A stretch of DNA of 22,573 nucleotides from Actinomycetota bacterium (GTDB lineage: Bacteria > Actinomycetota > Geothermincolia > Fen-727 > JAQURN01), in the NCBI GenBank assembly GCA_028715585.1, contig JAQURN010000005.1, positions 1 through 22,573 of the forward strand, written 5' to 3'. Shown here piece after piece: positions 15,978-22,573 of the stretch (position 1 is the first letter of the stretch; each line of letters starts with the position of its first letter). The translations under genes and the position numbers were made by a program. The notes below the pieces were generated by a model. The model did not search any database and was not told the DNA's origin. It saw only the letters and a program-made list of their open reading frames with translations.

Positions 15978-16802
15978 ATGAATTATGTGCTTATTTTGAT
16001 TATTGGCTGTGGGGCTGGGATTGTAACTGGTCTTATAGGAGCCAGCGGCGTCATGGTTGTGGTGCCAGCGCTCACCCTGCTTGGCTATTCCGCCACTAAT
16101 GCTATAGGGGCGAGCCTCTTCATCGATACCATAGCGTCGCTGGTCGTAGCGTGGACCTACTATCAAAACAAAAACCTCAACCTCAAGGAGGGTGCCTGGA
16201 TAGTCATAGGCTCCGTGGCAGGCGCACAAGTGGGCAGTTTGCTCTCGCCACATATTCCGGACTTTGGATTAGGGGCGGCTTTCAGCGTGTTTTTGCTGAT
16301 TTCGGCGGTAATATTCTGGGTCAGAGGGGCTAGGGCCCCTTTGCCTGCCCCAGATGACGATAACAAGGCTAACGATAGTAGCGCTAATTCTCAGCCTTCT
16401 GGCATACTGAAGCTCTTGCGAGCCAACGTTATAGTCTCTGGCTTGCTGCTCGGTTTTCTTGTGGGTGTAGTAAGCGGCTTACTGGGAGCTGGCGGCGGCG
16501 TTATGATATTGCTCATATTGGTCTTTGTCATGCAATATACCATGCATGAAGGCATAGGTACCTCTACCCTAATAATGGCGTTTACTGCCGCTTCTGGGGC
16601 GATAGGCCATGCCATTACTTCCAGCCTTCCCCTAAAGGCTGCTATATTCGGAGCGATAGGGACTCTTGCCGGAGGCCGGCTTGCCGCAACCTTTGCTAAC
16701 AAGGTCAATGAGAAAGTTTTAAGCAAGGTTGTGGGGGGCATATTCGCGGTACTGGCTGTGGTGATGTTTATAACTCAGGGAAAAACCACGATAGGTCACT
16801 GA
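15978..16802 (+). CDS. TauE/SafE-family membrane permease
   Basis: The 274-residue hydrophobic protein has the two-fold repeated architecture of the TauE/SafE (DUF81) family, often annotated as sulfite or organosulfonate exporters. Each half begins with a helix ending in a Gly-rich turn: GAGIVTGLIGASGVMVVVPAL near 12-32 and VGVVSGLLGAGGGVMILLIL in the middle. About eight membrane segments are split by a hydrophilic loop (PAPDDDNKANDSSANSQPS). ATG 15978 follows GGGAG at a suitable distance. It interrupts the usual jag-rsmG neighbourhood and has ~95 nt before it, so it probably has its own promoter. Its substrate cannot be inferred. A hairpin GCCCTC/GAGGGC follows at 16807-16830, without a T run. 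Confidence 0.87.
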   Translation: MNYVLILIIGCGAGIVTGLIGASGVMVVVPALTLLGYSATNAIGASLFIDTIASLVVAWTYYQNKNLNLKEGAWIVIGSVAGAQVGSLLSPHIPDFGLGAAFSVFLLISAVIFWVRGARAPLPAPDDDNKANDSSANSQPSGILKLLRANVIVSGLLLGFLVGVVSGLLGAGGGVMILLILVFVMQYTMHEGIGTSTLIMAFTAASGAIGHAITSSLPLKAAIFGAIGTLAGGRLAATFANKVNEKVLSKVVGGIFAVLAVVMFITQGKTTIGH

Positions 16803-16913
16803 CGAGGCCCTCTCCCTTAGGCTGGAGGGCAAACCTCTGAGAGCTTAACCCTCAATTTAGGTTGAGGACGCACCGGGCGGAGACTTACCCGTATAGGCAT
16901 TTGGGGCTCAGTA

Positions 16914-16929
16914 TGTTCCACGTGGAACA
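16914..16929. promoter_or_regulatory. parS centromere site
   Basis: TGTTCCACGTGGAACA is a perfect 16-bp palindrome matching the conserved bacterial parS consensus (TGTTNCACGTGAAACA), as in the symmetric Bacillus form. ParB, encoded about 1.7 kb to the right, should bind here and spread as a CTP-dependent clamp. Confidence 0.96.
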
Positions 16930-17057
16930 TGGCAAGACGGCGATCCCTTGCGTTAAGAGTGTGGAGAAGTGGGGGTGAGTAGCGAGGAGCCGGCTTCGAA
17001 CTTATCAACAACAATTCCACACCCCATGTGGAAAAGTTTGGGGAAATCCGCTCTAAT

Positions 17058-17087
17058 TTGCCAAAAAAGCGGCTCGAGCTGTAAAAA
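17058..17087 (+). promoter_or_regulatory. rsmG: Candidate rsmG-parAB promoter
   Basis: TTGCCA (17058-17063, 5/6 match to -35) and TAAAAA (17082-17087, 4/6 match to -10) are 18 nt apart, about 50 nt upstream of rsmG. DnaA-box-like sites flank it on both sides. Confidence 0.35.
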
Positions 17088-17135
17088 ATGGCTCACCATA
17101 AAGAAAACTAGCGACTAGAATGTGGAAAAGCCATA

Positions 17136-17891
17136 GTGAGCAAATACTTCCCTAGATATGGGAAAAGAGAAAAAGCAGGATGTAAAAGCAGAAAAATGGA
17201 GAGGTGGCTAGTAGAACTTGTAAAAAAGTATTCACCTCAAGATTGGGAGTCGAAAGTCGAGAAGTTGGAACAATATGTCCGTCTTCTTGAGGCGAAGAGG
17301 AAATGGGGGAACCTTGCCTCTCGCGCGCTGGTGGAAAAACCGTCTACGGCACTTGCCGACTCGATTGAGGTGGCAAGGCTTCTCGAGCCGGCGGAGCACG
17401 AAAAAGTCGTCGATGTTGGAAGCGGAGGGGGGTTGCTTGGGCTGGTTGTGGCGGTCATGTGTCCCCGGGTGAGGGTAAGCCTTGTTGAACCTAATGCTAG
17501 GAAATGCACTTTTCTCGCCGAGGCGATTGGCTCTCTTGGGATTCCCAATGCCGAGGTGGTTTGTTCAAGAATAGAGGGATTGCCAGTCGACCCCTCCTTC
17601 GATGCTGCGATTACTAGGGCGACCGGCAAGCTCGAGGTGATGGTGGGGCGAATACTCCCGGTAGTTCGCAAGGGAGGGATTTTTGTTTCGGTCAAAGGAC
17701 CTGGCTGTGAGTCGGAGATTGCTAGCGCCCAGGATATTCTGGCGAAGGCGGGGGGTGAAATCCTCGAAGTAAGGCGACTTTTCCTTGAGGGGAAAGATGG
17801 TGAACTGTCCGAGGCGAGAGCCTCTCTTGTTGTGATTAGGAAGGTAAAGGCTTCCACTGAGAAGCCGGGAGATGTAGAATCGGAGCGATGA
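17136..17891 (+). CDS. rsmG: 16S rRNA (guanine-527 N7)-methyltransferase RsmG
   Basis: RsmG (GidB) uses S-adenosylmethionine to methylate N7 of G527 in 16S rRNA. The Rossmann fold shows motif I VVDVGSGGGLLGLVVAV, the acidic strand VSLVEPNARKCTFLAEA, and the later DAAITRATGKLEVMV region. GTG 17136 gives 251 aa; ATG 17196 would give 231 aa, nearer the common length. Neither has a strong ribosome-binding site, so the start is uncertain. A DnaA-box-like TGTGGAAAA ends six nt before GTG 17136. The gene overlaps parA by ATGA, so the two are translationally coupled. Loss of RsmG gives low-level streptomycin resistance in other bacteria. Confidence 0.95.
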   Translation: MSKYFPRYGKREKAGCKSRKMERWLVELVKKYSPQDWESKVEKLEQYVRLLEAKRKWGNLASRALVEKPSTALADSIEVARLLEPAEHEKVVDVGSGGGLLGLVVAVMCPRVRVSLVEPNARKCTFLAEAIGSLGIPNAEVVCSRIEGLPVDPSFDAAITRATGKLEVMVGRILPVVRKGGIFVSVKGPGCESEIASAQDILAKAGGEILEVRRLFLEGKDGELSEARASLVVIRKVKASTEKPGDVESER

Positions 17892-18727
17892 GTAAAGGCT
17901 TGGCTTCCCGTGCTATATCAATAACCAACCAGAAGGGCGGGGTAGGAAAAACCACCACCGCTATAAACTTGAGCGCATACCTAGCCTCTTCGGGGCTTGC
18001 GGTTCTGCTTGTGGACCTAGACCCCCAGGGTAATGCCACGAGCGGGGTGGGAGTCGAGAAAGCCTCGATAGGCTCTTCGGTCTACGAAGTCCTTGTCAAT
18101 GGAGTGGGCATTCGCGAGGTGATGAGACCTGGTCCCGTAGAGGGATTGACGGTGGTTCCTGCCAACCTCGACCTCGCGGCTGCGGAAATCGAGCTTGCGG
18201 CTGAGCTTTCAAGGGAATATCGACTTCGGGAGGGCCTCGAGCCCGTGAGGGATGACTACGACTTTATTGTGATAGATTGCCCGCCGGCGCTCGGACTCTT
18301 GACTATCAATGGGCTTTCTGCCTGCGACGAAACGCTTATTCCGATACAATGTGAGTATTATGCTCTCGAGGGGCTCGTGTACCTCCTTAGAACCATCAGG
18401 CGTGTAAAGCTACACGTAAACAAATCACTTTCCATTACCGGAATTCTTCTTACCATGTTTGACACCAGGACAAACCTTTCCAAGGATGTTGTGGAAGAGG
18501 TGCGAAGGGTATATCCCGACCTCGTCCTGGATACCGTCATTCCCAGAAGCGTGCGGCTTTCCGAAGCGCCGAGTTTCGGTAAGCCAATTCTTCTATATGA
18601 ACCGTTGTCGAAAGGCGCTCTTGCCTACGAGGAGCTTGCAAAGGAAGTGAGAGAAAGTGGCAAAGAAAGGCTTGGGGAAGGGGCTGGATGTCCTGATAGG
18701 CAAAGCAGCGGAGGAGGAACTGCTTGA
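17888..18727 (+). CDS. parA: Chromosome-partitioning ATPase ParA/Soj
   Basis: ParA is a DNA-binding ATPase that moves ParB-parS complexes; Soj-type proteins also regulate DnaA. The protein has the deviant Walker A KGGVGKTT (16-23), VLLVDLDPQGNATSGVGV (~39-54) and FIVIDCPPALGLLTINGL. The basic DNA-contact region follows near PRSVRLSEAPSFGKPI. At 279 aa it is slightly long because the frame continues through the beginning of parB. The conserved protein ends near EELAKEVRESGK, and the last ~20 residues (GAGCPDRQSSGGG) look like read-through of the overlap. ATG 17888 overlaps the rsmG stop. Confidence 0.97.
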   Translation: MSKGLASRAISITNQKGGVGKTTTAINLSAYLASSGLAVLLVDLDPQGNATSGVGVEKASIGSSVYEVLVNGVGIREVMRPGPVEGLTVVPANLDLAAAEIELAAELSREYRLREGLEPVRDDYDFIVIDCPPALGLLTINGLSACDETLIPIQCEYYALEGLVYLLRTIRRVKLHVNKSLSITGILLTMFDTRTNLSKDVVEEVRRVYPDLVLDTVIPRSVRLSEAPSFGKPILLYEPLSKGALAYEELAKEVRESGKERLGEGAGCPDRQSSGGGTA

Positions 18728-19556
18728 GGAAATCCCTATAAATAATATAAAACCAAACCCACGCCAGCCTCGCCGTAGATTCGACTCAGAGGGGCTGGAA
18801 GAGATGGCAGAGTCAATCCGCGCCTTTGGAGTGGTTCAACCAGTGATAGTGCGACCAACGATGGGCGGCTATGAGTTGGTGGCAGGGGAGCGAAGGTTTC
18901 GCGCCGCCAAGATGGCTGGTTTGGAGAAGATACCGGCAATCATCAAGGAGCCATCCGAGACCTCCTCGCTGGAAATCGCCTTGATTGAGAATCTGCACAG
19001 ATCTGACCTTAATGGAATCGAGGAAGCGACTGCTTATCAGCAATTACTCGATGATTTTGGGGTTACCCACGAAGAACTGGCGAAAAGGGTTGGGAAGAGC
19101 AGGGCTGCGATTACCAACACCCTCAGGCTTCTTCAGCTGCCGCCGGGGGTTCAGAAGGAGCTGATGGAAGGGCGCATCACCACTGGTCACGCAAAGGCGC
19201 TCCTTTCCCTTCAGGAAGACCCTCCCCACATGGAGAGGCTGTGTAGAAAAGTAATAAAGGAAGGGCTTTCGGTTCGCCAGACCGAAAAGCTCGTTGCCGC
19301 CTCCTCGGGTCCCGCGGCTGCTCCCAATGAGGCAATTCGGCGAAAGAAAGAACTTCCTCCCGAGCTAAAGGAATTTTTAGACGAGCTTGCCGAGGCGCTG
19401 GAGGCGAGGGTCAAATGCGTTCTTGGGAAAAACAGGGGAAAACTAATTATCGAGTTCCGGGATACCGAAGACCTTTCCAGGATCTGTGGGAATTTGCTTA
19501 GGCGGGGAGAAGTAAGCAGAGCTGAAAGCCTCAAAGACGGGGAAGCGCCTGCCTGA
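18657..19556 (+). CDS. parB: Chromosome-partitioning protein ParB/Spo0J
   Basis: ParB is the CTP-dependent clamp that loads at parS. The 299-residue product begins KKGLGKGLDVLIG, a typical ParB N-terminus that includes the ParA-stimulating Lys-rich tip. It has the CTP-binding motif GERRFRAA (77-84), the ENLHRSDLN box (111-119, usually ENIQRxDLN), a helix-turn-helix near 138-160 (EELAKRVGKSRAAITNTLRLL), and a C-terminal dimerisation domain. GTG 18657 lies inside parA, a 71-nt overlap. The gene is convergent with ddl, 32 nt away. Confidence 0.97.
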   Translation: MAKKGLGKGLDVLIGKAAEEELLEEIPINNIKPNPRQPRRRFDSEGLEEMAESIRAFGVVQPVIVRPTMGGYELVAGERRFRAAKMAGLEKIPAIIKEPSETSSLEIALIENLHRSDLNGIEEATAYQQLLDDFGVTHEELAKRVGKSRAAITNTLRLLQLPPGVQKELMEGRITTGHAKALLSLQEDPPHMERLCRKVIKEGLSVRQTEKLVAASSGPAAAPNEAIRRKKELPPELKEFLDELAEALEARVKCVLGKNRGKLIIEFRDTEDLSRICGNLLRRGEVSRAESLKDGEAPA

Positions 19557-19588
19557 GAGTCGGCCTTCGTAATATGCCGCGAAGTGGT

Positions 19589-20530
19589 TTACTTCTTGGC
19601 GAGGGCAGCGCGTATCAGCTTTTCTACCAACTCGTCGAAAGCGATGCCCGCAGCCTCTGCGGCTAAGGGAAGAAGGCTTGTCTCGGTCATTCCTGGGCTG
19701 ATATTCAACTCCAGCACATAGGGAATGCCACTTTTATCCACAATCATATCTACCCTGGAGACATCTTTGCACCGAAGGAGCTTGTGAGCCTTCAAAGCAA
19801 CGTCGTTGACTCGAGCAAGCGTCTTTTCGTCTATGCGTGCCGGTGCAAAATACTCCGTCTTGCCAGGAGTATATCGGGACTCGAAATCGAAAAACCCCGA
19901 TTTTGGAACAATCTCGACCGGAGGGAAAGCCACTGGCTCTTCCGTCCCTAAGATGCTTACAGAGATTTCCTGCCCTTGGATGAATTCTTCTATGAGGACC
20001 CTCTCATCATAGCCAAGTGCGGCAATTATCGCATCTGCCAGGTCTTCAAACCTCCGTACCACCTTGACGCCCAGTGCGGATCCTTGTGCCGCGGGTTTGA
20101 CCACCACTGGGCTTCCGAGGGTCTCCCATGTTTTTGGGAGGAGTTTCGAAGCCCCCATCTCCTGGATGGTCGGGGCACTGAAGGTGTGATACCTGGGGGT
20201 GTATATACCATTTGCCATGAAGAGTTCCTTGGAAAGAATTTTATTGAAGCCGATGATGCTCGAGAGGGGGCCCGGTCCAGTGTAAGGGATTTCCAGCATT
20301 TCAAGGAGCTCCTGGATAGTCCCGTCCTCCCCGTGCTTCCCGTGGAGGGCAATGTAGGCGACATCTGGTGATTGTTGGAGTAGGGTTGGCACGAGCAAGT
20401 CATCCACGTCGAGTTCCACCACGGCATACCCCCTTTCCCTGAGGGCGTTTGCAACCCTTTCCCCAGATTTTAGGGAAATGCTCCTTTCTAAGGACTTACC
20501 TCCCATAAGAACTGCAATTTTAAGCTTCAT
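19589..20530 (-). CDS. ddl: D-alanine--D-alanine ligase
   Basis: Ddl is an ATP-grasp enzyme that makes the D-Ala-D-Ala dipeptide for peptidoglycan. The 313 residues show the N-terminal LMGGKSLERSISLKSG with the catalytic Glu, HGKHGEDGTIQELLEMLEIPYTG, the ATP-binding VVVKPAAQGSALGVKVV with the catalytic Ser, and VLIEEFIQGQEISVSIL. The omega loop FFDFESRYTPGKTEYFAPA keeps Tyr, as in D-Ala-D-Ala rather than D-Ala-D-Lac enzymes. DMIVDKSGIPYVLELNISPGMTETS supplies the metal ligands. An Asn (FNK) stands where many Ddls have MDK. ATG 20530 follows AGGAGGG, 26 nt after the aminotransferase gene, so both are likely co-transcribed. Confidence 0.96.
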   Translation of the reverse strand: MKLKIAVLMGGKSLERSISLKSGERVANALRERGYAVVELDVDDLLVPTLLQQSPDVAYIALHGKHGEDGTIQELLEMLEIPYTGPGPLSSIIGFNKILSKELFMANGIYTPRYHTFSAPTIQEMGASKLLPKTWETLGSPVVVKPAAQGSALGVKVVRRFEDLADAIIAALGYDERVLIEEFIQGQEISVSILGTEEPVAFPPVEIVPKSGFFDFESRYTPGKTEYFAPARIDEKTLARVNDVALKAHKLLRCKDVSRVDMIVDKSGIPYVLELNISPGMTETSLLPLAAEAAGIAFDELVEKLIRAALAKK

Positions 20531-20556
20531 TAGACCCTCCTATGGATTTCCCACGG

Positions 20557-21801
20557 CTATTCTCTGTCAAGGCCAAGGCTATGGTAGAGGTTTATCTCCT
20601 TCTTTATGACCTTTCCGAGACGCTTTACGCCAGTAGCGATTTGTTCCTCGGCTGGATAGCTAAAATTTAGCCTCATGCAATTGGAGCCCGATTCGTCAGG
20701 GAAGAACGCGCTCCCCGGCACGTAAGAGACCTTTTCCTCTATTGCCAAGGGGAGCATCTTTCTAGTGTCGATATAAGGAGGAAGAGTTACCCAGATGAAG
20801 AGCCCCCCGCGGGGTTTGGTCCAGGTGCACCCCGATGGAAGGTGTTCCTCGAGGCTGGAGAGCATTACATCCCTGCGTGACCGATAAACTGGTTTGAGGT
20901 TCTCCATGTTTTTCTCCACCAGCCCTCTGTTTATATATTCTTCCGCGAACATCTGGCTCAAGTTTGGCGAGCAAAGGTCGGCGGATTGCTTTAGGGTAGC
21001 GAGTCGCTCGATGATGGGCGGTGGGGCAAGGACCCATCCGACCCGGATGCCGGGGGAAACCACCTTTGAAAGGGTGCCCAGATACACCACGTTTTTTCTG
21101 CTGCGTGCCGTAATAGGCTCGATAGGATTTCCCTCAAATCGAAGGAGCCCATAAGGATTGTCTTCTATTATGAGGAGGTCGCGCTCCTCGGCGATGTTGA
21201 CGAGCTTTCCCCGTCTTGATTGGGAGAGGGTGACACCGGCAGGATTGTGAAAGTTTGGTATCACGTATATGAACTTCGGCGGCGTATCTTGGAGTCTGTC
21301 GAGGCTCTCTTCGAGAAGGTCTACTCGCATGCCTTCCTCATCCACCGGTATTGTCGTCACGCGAGGCGCTGCTGCCGTAAAGGCGCAGAGGGCTCCCACA
21401 TATGTGGGGCCCTCGGTTACGATGGCATCGCCTGGATTTATCAATATGCGACTTATAAGGTCGAGAGCTTGCTGGCTCCCCGTGGTAATTAGCATGTGTT
21501 CGGGTTCGCCTTTTAAACCTTCCCTTGCCATCAGTTTGCAAAGTGCGGATTTGAGCGGATAGCGGCCTTCTGTTTCGCCGTATTGCAGGGCCTCACTGAG
21601 ACCATTCTTCAAAACTGAGTCCATCACAGAAATAACTTCAGTTTTCGGAAGCCCCTCTATAGAGGGAAGCCCTCCGGAGAAGGGCACTATGTCTTTTCGA
21701 CCTGCCGTGCTCATCAAGTCCCGGATTTCGGACGATCGCATGTGTTGCGCGGCTTCGGAGTATAGGCTTGAATAGGGGTCGAAACTTATTTCAGGGGGCA
21801 A
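20557..21801 (-). CDS. PLP-dependent class I/II aminotransferase
   Basis: This fold-type I transaminase resembles the 2-aminoadipate/aromatic (LysN/ARO8-like) group and lacks a MocR-type DNA-binding domain. The 414 residues show YGETEGRYPLKSALC, NFHNPAGVTLS (NPAG 186-189), IIEDNPYG (D214, Y217), the PLP-linked Lys246 in LGTLSKVVSPGIRVGW, and CMRLNFSYPAEEQI with the substrate-carboxylate Arg. The start is TTG 21801; a stop lies nine nt upstream and no strong ribosome-binding site is visible. It precedes ddl in the same direction, which might suggest amino-acid supply to the wall. The true substrate cannot be told from sequence. Confidence 0.9.
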   Translation of the reverse strand: MPPEISFDPYSSLYSEAAQHMRSSEIRDLMSTAGRKDIVPFSGGLPSIEGLPKTEVISVMDSVLKNGLSEALQYGETEGRYPLKSALCKLMAREGLKGEPEHMLITTGSQQALDLISRILINPGDAIVTEGPTYVGALCAFTAAAPRVTTIPVDEEGMRVDLLEESLDRLQDTPPKFIYVIPNFHNPAGVTLSQSRRGKLVNIAEERDLLIIEDNPYGLLRFEGNPIEPITARSRKNVVYLGTLSKVVSPGIRVGWVLAPPPIIERLATLKQSADLCSPNLSQMFAEEYINRGLVEKNMENLKPVYRSRRDVMLSSLEEHLPSGCTWTKPRGGLFIWVTLPPYIDTRKMLPLAIEEKVSYVPGSAFFPDESGSNCMRLNFSYPAEEQIATGVKRLGKVIKKEINLYHSLGLDRE

Positions 21802-21840
21802 TCCGTCTCACACCTCTCTGATTTCACAAAGATTCAAAAG

Positions 21841-21869
21841 AAGTTAACGCAGAACAAAATTCTTGTCAA
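21841..21869 (-). promoter_or_regulatory. Promoter of aminotransferase-ddl operon
   Basis: On the minus strand a perfect -35, TTGACA (21869-21864), is followed after exactly 17 nt by TAACTT (21846-21841), a weak -10. The predicted start near 21834 leaves a ~33-nt leader before TTG 21801. Confidence 0.5.
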
Positions 21870-22030
21870 ACAACAATCTTGCGGGGGCGGGAATCACGGC
21901 TTGTTTTTACGCTGGCGGTGGGCATTTGGCTTTTACGAAACCTTGAACTGCTTTATCATCATTGGGTGAAACGTTGTGAGGCTTTGGAGCGCCGAGCGCG
22001 CGGCCAAGAGATTTTTTGGGGCCCATAAAG

Positions 22031-22573
22031 TTGTTTACGGAAGAGCAAGCCTTCATCCTTCTTCAGAGGAGAATTCTCAAAGACAGAGGGATTGACTGTG
22101 GGCAGTATAAGGAAAGGTATCTCAAGCGCAGGATTGCCACGCGGCTCAGGGCAACAGGGGCTAAGGATTACCTCGAATACGCCAATATCCTCAAGAAAAA
22201 CCCTGATGAATATGAATTCCTGGTTGCTGCTTTGACCATAAACGTCACCGAGTTTTTTCGCGACCACGATGTTTACCAGAAGCTTCTCACCACCATTGTG
22301 CCGGATTTGCTGGAAAGAAAAGAGGCGACCAAAAGTAACAGCCTGAGGGTGTGGAGTGCAGGATGCGCAAGCGGAGAGGAAGCCTACTCTGTCGCCATGA
22401 TTATCTACCAGGTTTTGGGGGAAGGGTTTGGTGGATGGAACGTGCGAATTCTAGGAACGGACATAGACGAAAAGAGCCTCGCAGCGGCGAGGCGAGGTGT
22501 CTATTCCCAAGTGAAAGTTTTAGAGGGAATGGATCAGAGCCGCTTTTTCTCTGAAATTCCCAACGATGGCGAG
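22031..22573 (+). CDS. cheR: Chemotaxis methyltransferase CheR, 3' part beyond window
   Basis: CheR methylates glutamates of chemoreceptors using S-adenosylmethionine. The visible 181 codons contain the N-terminal helical domain (FTEEQAFILLQRRILKDRGID...YKERYLKRRIATRL), the signature INVTEFFRDHDVY, motif I LRVWSAGCASGEEAYSVAMI, and RILGTDIDEKSLAAARRGVYS. The rest is cut by the window edge. The start is uncertain: TTG 22031 fits the family's usual beginning, TTG 22016 is a second option, and neither has a convincing ribosome-binding site. It is divergent from the aminotransferase. No other chemotaxis gene is in view, so a chemotaxis or related sensory role is inferred from family only. Confidence 0.93.
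   Translation, partial: MFTEEQAFILLQRRILKDRGIDCGQYKERYLKRRIATRLRATGAKDYLEYANILKKNPDEYEFLVAALTINVTEFFRDHDVYQKLLTTIVPDLLERKEATKSNSLRVWSAGCASGEEAYSVAMIIYQVLGEGFGGWNVRILGTDIDEKSLAAARRGVYSQVKVLEGMDQSRFFSEIPNDGE

Larger units (their letters stand above)
16803..17135. other. Intergenic region with parS, DnaA boxes and rsmG promoter
   Basis: This 333-nt region has no convincing gene. From left to right it holds a hairpin GCCCTC/GAGGGC (16807-16830), a second hairpin CCTCAA/TTGAGG (16850-16867), and parS (16914-16929). DnaA-box-like sites follow: TGTGGAGAA (16960-16968), TTATCAACA (17002-17010), AATTCCACA (17013-17021), TGTGGAAAA (17027-17035) and TGTGGAAAA (17121-17129). A promoter candidate is at 17058-17087. 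Confidence 0.6.

Noticed and set aside
16817..17020. Minus-strand frame containing MFHVEHTE
   Set aside because: MFHVEH is the usual spurious translation of a parS palindrome; the region is regulatory.
1..22573. CRISPR array, insertion sequence or transposase
   Set aside because: No regularly spaced repeats, no terminal inverted repeats with a transposase frame, and no integrase were seen.

Overview
The window is a bacterial chromosomal origin region. Gene order points to an actinobacterium, probably a deep-branching or uncultured lineage. dnaA-dnaN-recF-DUF721-gyrB-gyrA has DUF721 and no yaaA-type S4 gene. rpmH-rnpA-yidD-yidC-jag-rsmG-parA-parB lacks mnmE/mnmG. YidC is the short form without a lipoprotein cysteine. 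A tRNA-Ile(GAT) lies beyond gyrA, as in many Actinobacteria. Lineage is inferred from synteny only; no database was searched.

Left arm (1-12897, all minus strand). From the origin leftward: dnaA, an AT-rich intergenic region with a strong candidate unwinding element (a row of DnaA-trio-like TAG triplets beside a degenerate DnaA box), dnaN, recF, a DUF721/DciA-like gene, gyrB, gyrA, an archease-rtcB RNA-ligation pair, tRNA-Ile with a downstream hairpin terminator, then an unrecognised membrane-protein gene that runs off the left edge.

Right arm (12898-19556, all plus strand). A 404-nt intergenic region with an inverted pair of DnaA boxes and the rpmH promoter leads to rpmH, a divergent rnpA, yidD, yidC and jag/khpB. 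A TauE/SafE-family permease follows. Next comes a 333-nt region with a perfect palindromic parS and several DnaA-box-like sites, then rsmG-parA-parB. Transcription on both arms runs away from dnaA, as expected for leading-strand genes at a bidirectional origin.

Far right (19589-22573). A minus-strand pair follows, a class I/II PLP aminotransferase and D-Ala-D-Ala ligase, behind a TTGACA promoter. A divergent cheR chemotaxis methyltransferase is cut by the right edge.

Together the genes cover initiation (DnaA, possible DciA), clamp and repair (DnaN, RecF), supercoiling (GyrAB), segregation (ParA, ParB, parS), and membrane insertion and RNA processing (YidC, YidD, Jag, RnpA). The least ordinary parts are the trio element, the DnaA-box clusters spread over about 9 kb, the archease-RtcB pair between gyrA and tRNA-Ile, the divergent RnpA, and the unknown gene beyond the tRNA. 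I found no clear evidence of an entirely new multi-gene system.
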